Translations under genes and position numbers: made by a program
The notes under the pieces: model-generated
The model's database searches: none
What the model saw: only the letters and a program-made list of their open reading frames with translations
Told to the model about the DNA's origin: nothing
NCBI GenBank assembly: GCA_964636665.1
Contig: CAZWVT010000022.1
Coordinates: forward strand, 1 to 26,371
Length of the DNA: 26,371 nucleotides
Reading direction: 5' to 3'
DNA from: JAAYLC01 sp964636665
GTDB lineage: Bacteria > Bacteroidota > Bacteroidia > Flavobacteriales > Flavobacteriaceae
In this document: positions 22,402-26,371 of the stretch, piece after piece
Position numbering within the stretch: position 1 is the first letter of the stretch
How the letters are laid out: the number at the start of each line of letters is the position of its first letter

Positions 22402-23643
22402 ATGATAGAAAAGAAACGCATTATAGACCGTTTTATAAGTTATGTCACTATAGACACGGAAAGTGATCCTGAAAGTCCAACCACGCCGAGTACGGAAAAA
22501 CAATGGAATCTCGCCAATAAATTAGTAGAAGAGTTAAAAGCCATCGGAATGGAGGATGTTACAATTGATGAACATGCCTACGTGATGGCTACATTACCTG
22601 CGAACATAGATAAAGATGTTCCGGTAATTGGATTTATTTCCCATTTTGACACCTCTCCTGATTTTACGGGAGCCAATGTAAAACCACAGATTATAGAGAA
22701 GTACGACGGAAAAGACATTGTTTTAAATGCAGAAGAAGACCTCGTTCTTTCTCCGGATTATTTTGAAGACTTACTTCTTTATAAAGGTCAAACGCTTATT
22801 ACGACCGACGGAACAACATTATTGGGTGCCGATGACAAAGCCGGAATAGCGGAAATCATCAGTGCGATGGAATACCTTATTAAGCATCCTGAAATCAAAC
22901 ATGGAAAAATTCGTGTCGGTTTCACTCCTGATGAAGAAATTGGACGCGGTGCACATAAATTTGATGTTGAAAAATTTGGAGCAGATTGGGCCTATACGAT
23001 GGACGGCAGTCAAGTCGGCGAGTTGGAATATGAAAACTTCAATGCTGCAGGCGCTGTGGTCACTATCAAAGGTAAGATTGTACACCCTGGATATGCCAAA
23101 GGAAAAATGATTAACAGTATGTATATCGCCACAGATTTTATCAATTCGCTTCCTCGTTTGGAAACTCCGGAACTCACAGAAGACAGGGAGGGATTTTTCC
23201 ATCTAACCTTAATTGAAGGAAGTGTTGATGAAACAAAACTTCAATACATCATCAGAGATCATGACCGAGAGCATTTTGAAGCACGTAAAGAAATGTTTTA
23301 CAAACTTGCCGAAGAATTAAACAGTCAATATGAAGATGAGACCATTACCGTAGAAATCAAAGATCAATATTACAATATGCGTGAAAAGATTGAGCCGGTG
23401 ATGCACATTGTAGATATTGCAGAAGAAGCAATGAAAAAGGCAAATATCAAACCTCTTATTAAACCCATTCGCGGTGGAACAGATGGTTCACAACTGAGCT
23501 ATATGGGATTGCCTTGCCCAAATATTTTTGCAGGCGGTCATAATTTTCACGGTCGTTATGAATATGTGCCTGTAGAAAGTATGATAAAAGCTGTGGAAGT
23601 AATTGTAAACATTGCAAAACTTACTGCAAAACACAATCATTAA
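22402..23643 (+). CDS. pepT: Peptidase T (tripeptide aminopeptidase)
   Basis: PepT removes the N-terminal residue from tripeptides in the cytoplasm, a late step in peptide use. It is a two-zinc M20B peptidase of 413 residues, the normal length. Visible parts are ISHFDTSPDFTGANVKP (His81, Asp83), GADDKAGIAEI (Asp144 bridging the zincs), FTPDEEIGRGAHKFD (catalytic Glu178 and zinc ligand Glu179) and YTMDGSQVGELEYENFNAA. The dimer domain is in the middle, and the C-terminal GGTDGSQLSYMGLPCPNIFAGG and HNFHGRYEYVP follow. The start at 22402 directly follows a -7 element, and a GTG at 22384 lies within that element. A terminator follows the stop. Confidence 0.96.
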   Translation: MIEKKRIIDRFISYVTIDTESDPESPTTPSTEKQWNLANKLVEELKAIGMEDVTIDEHAYVMATLPANIDKDVPVIGFISHFDTSPDFTGANVKPQIIEKYDGKDIVLNAEEDLVLSPDYFEDLLLYKGQTLITTDGTTLLGADDKAGIAEIISAMEYLIKHPEIKHGKIRVGFTPDEEIGRGAHKFDVEKFGADWAYTMDGSQVGELEYENFNAAGAVVTIKGKIVHPGYAKGKMINSMYIATDFINSLPRLETPELTEDREGFFHLTLIEGSVDETKLQYIIRDHDREHFEARKEMFYKLAEELNSQYEDETITVEIKDQYYNMREKIEPVMHIVDIAEEAMKKANIKPLIKPIRGGTDGSQLSYMGLPCPNIFAGGHNFHGRYEYVPVESMIKAVEVIVNIAKLTAKHNH

Positions 23644-23673
23644 TAATTCTGATACAGTTTTTTAGAACTTTTA

Positions 23674-23720
23674 AACCTCGCTTTTTCCGATTTCAGGAAT
23701 TTGCGGGGTTATTCTTTTTT
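23674..23720 (+). terminator. Intrinsic terminator of pepT, overlapping the end of the CNNM gene
   Basis: AACCTCGC/GCGGGGTT pair with one G-T wobble around an inner TTCC/GGAA stem, followed by ATTCTTTTTT. The T-run is the reverse complement of the lysine-rich codons at the end of the opposing CNNM gene. Confidence 0.75.
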
Positions 23721-24773
23721 CTTTTCGATTTCATCGATAAGATTGTATTTAATTTGTCGTCGTTTCCAACGTTCTCTTGCAAATTTCTGCATATCGATGA
23801 CGGTATCTTTTTCATCCATAATTTCCAGACCGAGAAGGGTTTCGATAATATCTTCCATCGTTACGATTCCTTCTACTCCTCCGTATTCATCGACAATCAA
23901 TGCTATGTGTTCTTTTTTCTCCAACAAGACCTCCCAGAGTGAAAACAAAACCATTGAATTTGGCACGACCGTAATTTCTCGTTTGATTTCTTTGAGTGGT
24001 AGTTTGTGTTTGTCTTCCGCTAATTTTTCAAATATTTCTTGCCTGAAAACATAACCGGTTATATTTTCGTCATTTCCTGAATAAATTGGGATGCGGGAAA
24101 ATTTGAGGTAATTTTTGTCAGTTAAAAAGTCATTTACTTGCGTATTTTCATCTGCCATTGACAATACAACACGCGGGGTCATAATTTCGGTAACTTTAAT
24201 ATTCTTTAATCGCAAAATATTTTGGATGATTTTATTCTCTTTATCCGAAAAAAGTCCTTCGGTGGCTCCGATACTTGCTAATGCGGCAATTTCTTCTCTA
24301 CTGGTAGTTTGTTCTTGTTTATTTTTAGAAATAAGTTTTGTAATAAAGGCAGATCCTATTACCAAAGGATAAACTATAATCATCATTGTTTGAAGAATGT
24401 AATAAGAGGGTTTGGCAAGATTTCTCCAGTATTGTGCACCGATAACTTTCGGGATTATTTCAGTCAAAACCAAAATCAAGATGGTTAAAACTATAGAAAC
24501 CAGTCCGAAATATTCGTCACCAAACACTTTTACAGCCTGTGCTCCCACTCCTGCGGCTCCAATGGTATGTGCAATGGTATTTAAAGATAATATGGCAGAA
24601 AGCGGCTTGTCTACATTCGCTTTGAGTCGACTATAAGAATGCGCCCATTTATGGCCTTCTTGTTGTTTGACCATCAAAAAAGATTGCGGCATTGAAAGAA
24701 GCACAGATTCCATAATTGAACACAAAAATGATACGGTCAATGCCAAAAACAGATACAGTAATAAAATTACCAT
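23709..24773 (-). CDS. CNNM/CorC-type membrane protein with CBS pair
   Basis: This 354-residue inner-membrane protein belongs to the CNNM (DUF21) family, linked with magnesium or cobalt handling. The DUF21 membrane domain covers about residues 1-150, with hydrophobic segments at 1-23, 58-80, 88-108 and 122-145. The conserved LTEIIPKVIGAQY lies near 103. A linker GATEGLFSDKENKIIQNILRL leads to two CBS domains at about 195-315 (VTEIMTPRVVLSM, IPIYSGNDENITGYV, ALIVDEYGGVEGIVTMEDIIETLLG), which bind adenine nucleotides in relatives. The common C-terminal CorC/HlyC domain is absent. The protein ends in a charged tail about 35 residues after the second CBS. Confidence 0.9.
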   Translation of the reverse strand: MVILLLYLFLALTVSFLCSIMESVLLSMPQSFLMVKQQEGHKWAHSYSRLKANVDKPLSAILSLNTIAHTIGAAGVGAQAVKVFGDEYFGLVSIVLTILILVLTEIIPKVIGAQYWRNLAKPSYYILQTMMIIVYPLVIGSAFITKLISKNKQEQTTSREEIAALASIGATEGLFSDKENKIIQNILRLKNIKVTEIMTPRVVLSMADENTQVNDFLTDKNYLKFSRIPIYSGNDENITGYVFRQEIFEKLAEDKHKLPLKEIKREITVVPNSMVLFSLWEVLLEKKEHIALIVDEYGGVEGIVTMEDIIETLLGLEIMDEKDTVIDMQKFARERWKRRQIKYNLIDEIEKKKE

Positions 24774-24786
24774 TTATTTTTTATGT

Positions 24787-24794
24787 CAAATATA
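24787..24794 (-). promoter_or_regulatory. Promoter -7 element for the CNNM gene
   Basis: TATATTTG on the minus strand matches TAnnTTTG, 13 bases before the ATG. It is partly covered by the palindrome at 24792-24813. Confidence 0.55.
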
Positions 24795-24813
24795 CAATGT
24801 TTCTGCATTGTAT
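24792..24813. promoter_or_regulatory. 8-bp inverted repeat overlapping the CNNM promoter; possible operator
   Basis: ATACAATG (24792-24799) and CATTGTAT (24806-24813) are perfect inverted copies with a six-base spacer. One arm includes the TA of the -7 element. A protein bound here would block transcription start. A regulator cannot be named. Confidence 0.5.
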
Positions 24814-24977
24814 TGAGATGTTTTTTTACTCAAAATACTGAATTACGGCATTTGAATAATTATTTCTTAACATTAATTATTATAATGAAAAACTTGTTTA
24901 ACATTGCTAATCAAGTATGGCTTTTTGATAATTTAATATTTAACCAATTTATTTTAGCTTATCATTATGATTTCTTT

Positions 24978-24985
24978 TATATTTG
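24978..24985 (+). promoter_or_regulatory. Promoter -7 element for the secreted surface protein gene
   Basis: TATATTTG matches TAnnTTTG, 26 bases before the ATG at 25012. The remaining A/T-rich sequence of 24814-24977 shows no gene I can support. Confidence 0.55.
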
Positions 24986-25011
24986 ATGACCCAAACTAAT
25001 CTTTAAATTTT

Positions 25012-26371
25012 ATGAAACAACTTTACAACTACTTGGGCATTGTAGCAATTTTCTTCATTTCCTTGATTGCAAATGCGCAGACACCCATTGATTGTACCAC
25101 TATTGCTCTTGACATTACCTCAACTACTGACGGTTCTGTTTGCGGTGGTGGCTCGGTTACGCTTGAAGCTACAGCAAGCGGAACAGGTACAAATATTTTT
25201 TGGTACGATAGCCTGACAAGTACTACTCCTATCGGTAACGGCACTGAGTTTCAAACGCCTTCTATCAGCTCAACAACATCTTTTTGGGCAGCAGAAGTTG
25301 TAGCGAGTGGCGCAACTTATCCGGGAGAAGGTAAGATAGACCCCACTACGACTGCTCCAGGCGGTTATACTTTGTCTGCAGGATTGGCATTTACAGTAAC
25401 AAGCAGCTTTACTTTAGTGGATGTTACGGCTTATTCGTACTCCACTGCAGGAGGTGTAATTCCTGATATCCAACTTCAGGATTCAAATGGAAATATGTTG
25501 CAGCAAGTTACCAATATTACAGTACCTCCGGGAGGTACCGGAGCAAGTATGGTTCCATTTGTCATTCCATTGAATTTTAACATCACTCCCGGAACATATA
25601 GATTGGCGACTGTCTCCGGTCATGCATCTTTGGCACGAGATTCTGGAGCTATTAATAGTTTGTTTCCTCATTCTATTGGAGCAGTAGGAACAATAACTGA
25701 TGGTATCTTGACAGGATCATCCGCTTCTAGTTATTATTACTTCTACAACTGGACAATTTCTACAGGTGAGGTGGAGTGTGAATCTTCTCGCGAAGAAGTA
25801 ATTGCTACGGTTAACAATATTGCAGATGAAGATGTTCTGACATTACCTTACACGCATACTGCCAATACACTTGATTATGACAATAATTATTCCGGAGCAC
25901 CGGGCAACGGTTGTGGTAGTGATGATGACTATTTAGACGGATATGATGTGGTTTATAAATATACCGCAGATGATGATTATATTTTAAATATCGAATTGTC
26001 CGGAATCACAGAATCCCATACCGCAGTTTTCATTTTTGAAAGTTGTGCTGATATCGGAAACACCTGTTATGCTGCAGGTTCTGTTAATAGTAATATAGGA
26101 ACACATAGCTTTCAGGTGGCTGTTGAAGATACTAAAGACTATTATATAGTTGTTTCTTCTGCCGAACCGACGGACTCTTTCGGATATACGCTAAATATTA
26201 CCGGAACCACTTGTGCCAATTATCCGGTTCCAACAGGTCCTACAGCACAAGATTTTGTTGACGGACAGACATTGGCTGATCTTGATGTAACCGGTTCTGA
26301 CCTTACTTGGTACAGCGATAATGCGCTTACAAATGCAATTCCAAACAACACATTGTTGGTAGATACCGCAA
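25012..26371 (+). CDS. Large secreted surface protein with Ig-like domains, partial (5' end only)
   Basis: The frame is open from ATG 25012 to the window edge, 453 codons with no stop. A signal peptide (MKQLYNYLGIVAIFFISLIANA) shows export. An Ig-like unit at about residues 35-95 holds FWYDSLTSTTPIGNGTEF. A beta-rich domain follows at about 105-262 (FTVTSSFTLVDVTAYSYSTAG, FNITPGTYRLATVSG). A domain resembling the pre-peptidase C-terminal fold spans about 264-400 (DYDNNYSG, DVVYKYTADDDYILNIELSG). A second Ig-like unit then begins (LTWYSDNALTNAIPNNTLL). Such chains are typical of flavobacterial T9SS-exported adhesins or enzymes. The C-terminal sorting domain would be outside this window. No catalytic domain is seen so far. 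Confidence 0.85.
   Translation, partial: MKQLYNYLGIVAIFFISLIANAQTPIDCTTIALDITSTTDGSVCGGGSVTLEATASGTGTNIFWYDSLTSTTPIGNGTEFQTPSISSTTSFWAAEVVASGATYPGEGKIDPTTTAPGGYTLSAGLAFTVTSSFTLVDVTAYSYSTAGGVIPDIQLQDSNGNMLQQVTNITVPPGGTGASMVPFVIPLNFNITPGTYRLATVSGHASLARDSGAINSLFPHSIGAVGTITDGILTGSSASSYYYFYNWTISTGEVECESSREEVIATVNNIADEDVLTLPYTHTANTLDYDNNYSGAPGNGCGSDDDYLDGYDVVYKYTADDDYILNIELSGITESHTAVFIFESCADIGNTCYAAGSVNSNIGTHSFQVAVEDTKDYYIVVSSAEPTDSFGYTLNITGTTCANYPVPTGPTAQDFVDGQTLADLDVTGSDLTWYSDNALTNAIPNNTLLVDTA

Noticed and set aside
22819..23202. 127-codon minus-strand frame inside pepT
   Set aside because: It is a shadow of the PepT frame, and the translation shows no motif, signal or promoter.
24783..24986. 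67-codon plus-strand frame before the surface protein gene
   Set aside because: It overlaps the CNNM promoter palindrome and the next promoter, and its Phe/Leu/Ile-rich translation is what A/T-rich intergenic DNA gives. A short peptide cannot be excluded, but nothing supports one.
1..26371. tRNA genes, CRISPR array, insertion sequence or prophage
   Set aside because: I found no cloverleaf-like sequence, no regularly spaced repeats, no transposase or integrase, and no terminal inverted repeats with target duplications.

Overview
The window is AT-rich chromosomal DNA from a member of the Bacteroidota, most likely class Flavobacteriia. Four things support this. Two secreted proteins look like T9SS (type IX secretion) cargo, one of them with a clear C-terminal sorting domain. 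The Bacteroidota -7 promoter motif TAnnTTTG recurs upstream of many genes, and Shine-Dalgarno sites are largely absent. Lineage-typical protein forms occur: a 950-residue CarB without the regulatory domain, the alternative GlmU-like protein, and type B L31. DUF4199 and FecCD-type transport proteins also fit. I see no tRNA, rRNA, CRISPR array, insertion sequence or prophage. Most of it reads as core genome.

Positions 1-4393 form a cobalamin uptake locus. A TonB-dependent receptor gene (minus strand, truncated or frameshifted at the window edge) is preceded by a clear cobalamin riboswitch. Diverging from it is a tightly packed binding protein, permease and ATPase operon (BtuF/C/D-like) that has no riboswitch of its own.

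Positions 4394-9970 hold rmuC, a small T9SS-sorted cupredoxin-like protein that has lost most copper ligands, carB and rpmH. The carB to cupredoxin junction carries a 14-bp inverted repeat whose second arm is the start of the next gene. rpmH has a good promoter and an intrinsic terminator.

Positions 9971-14766 hold a membrane/TPR-like protein, a cysteine-free thioredoxin-fold protein, a lytic transglycosylase, an alpha/beta hydrolase, a small GNAT-like protein and the tRNA methylthiotransferase gene mtaB. Positions 14767-18711 hold an orphan peptide-binding lipoprotein, a GlmU-like hexapeptide-repeat protein, rpmE2 with tandem terminator hairpins, and a hemerythrin-like protein.

Positions 18712-26371 hold a DUF4199, GT2 glycosyltransferase and methyltransferase operon, pyrD, pepT, a CNNM/CBS membrane protein, and the first 453 codons of a large secreted surface protein that runs off the end.

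No obviously new multi-gene system is present. The observations most worth checking are the carB/cupredoxin hairpin, the two proteins that keep a fold but lack its usual active residues, the palindrome in the CNNM promoter, and repeated 4-nt tail-to-tail gene overlaps.
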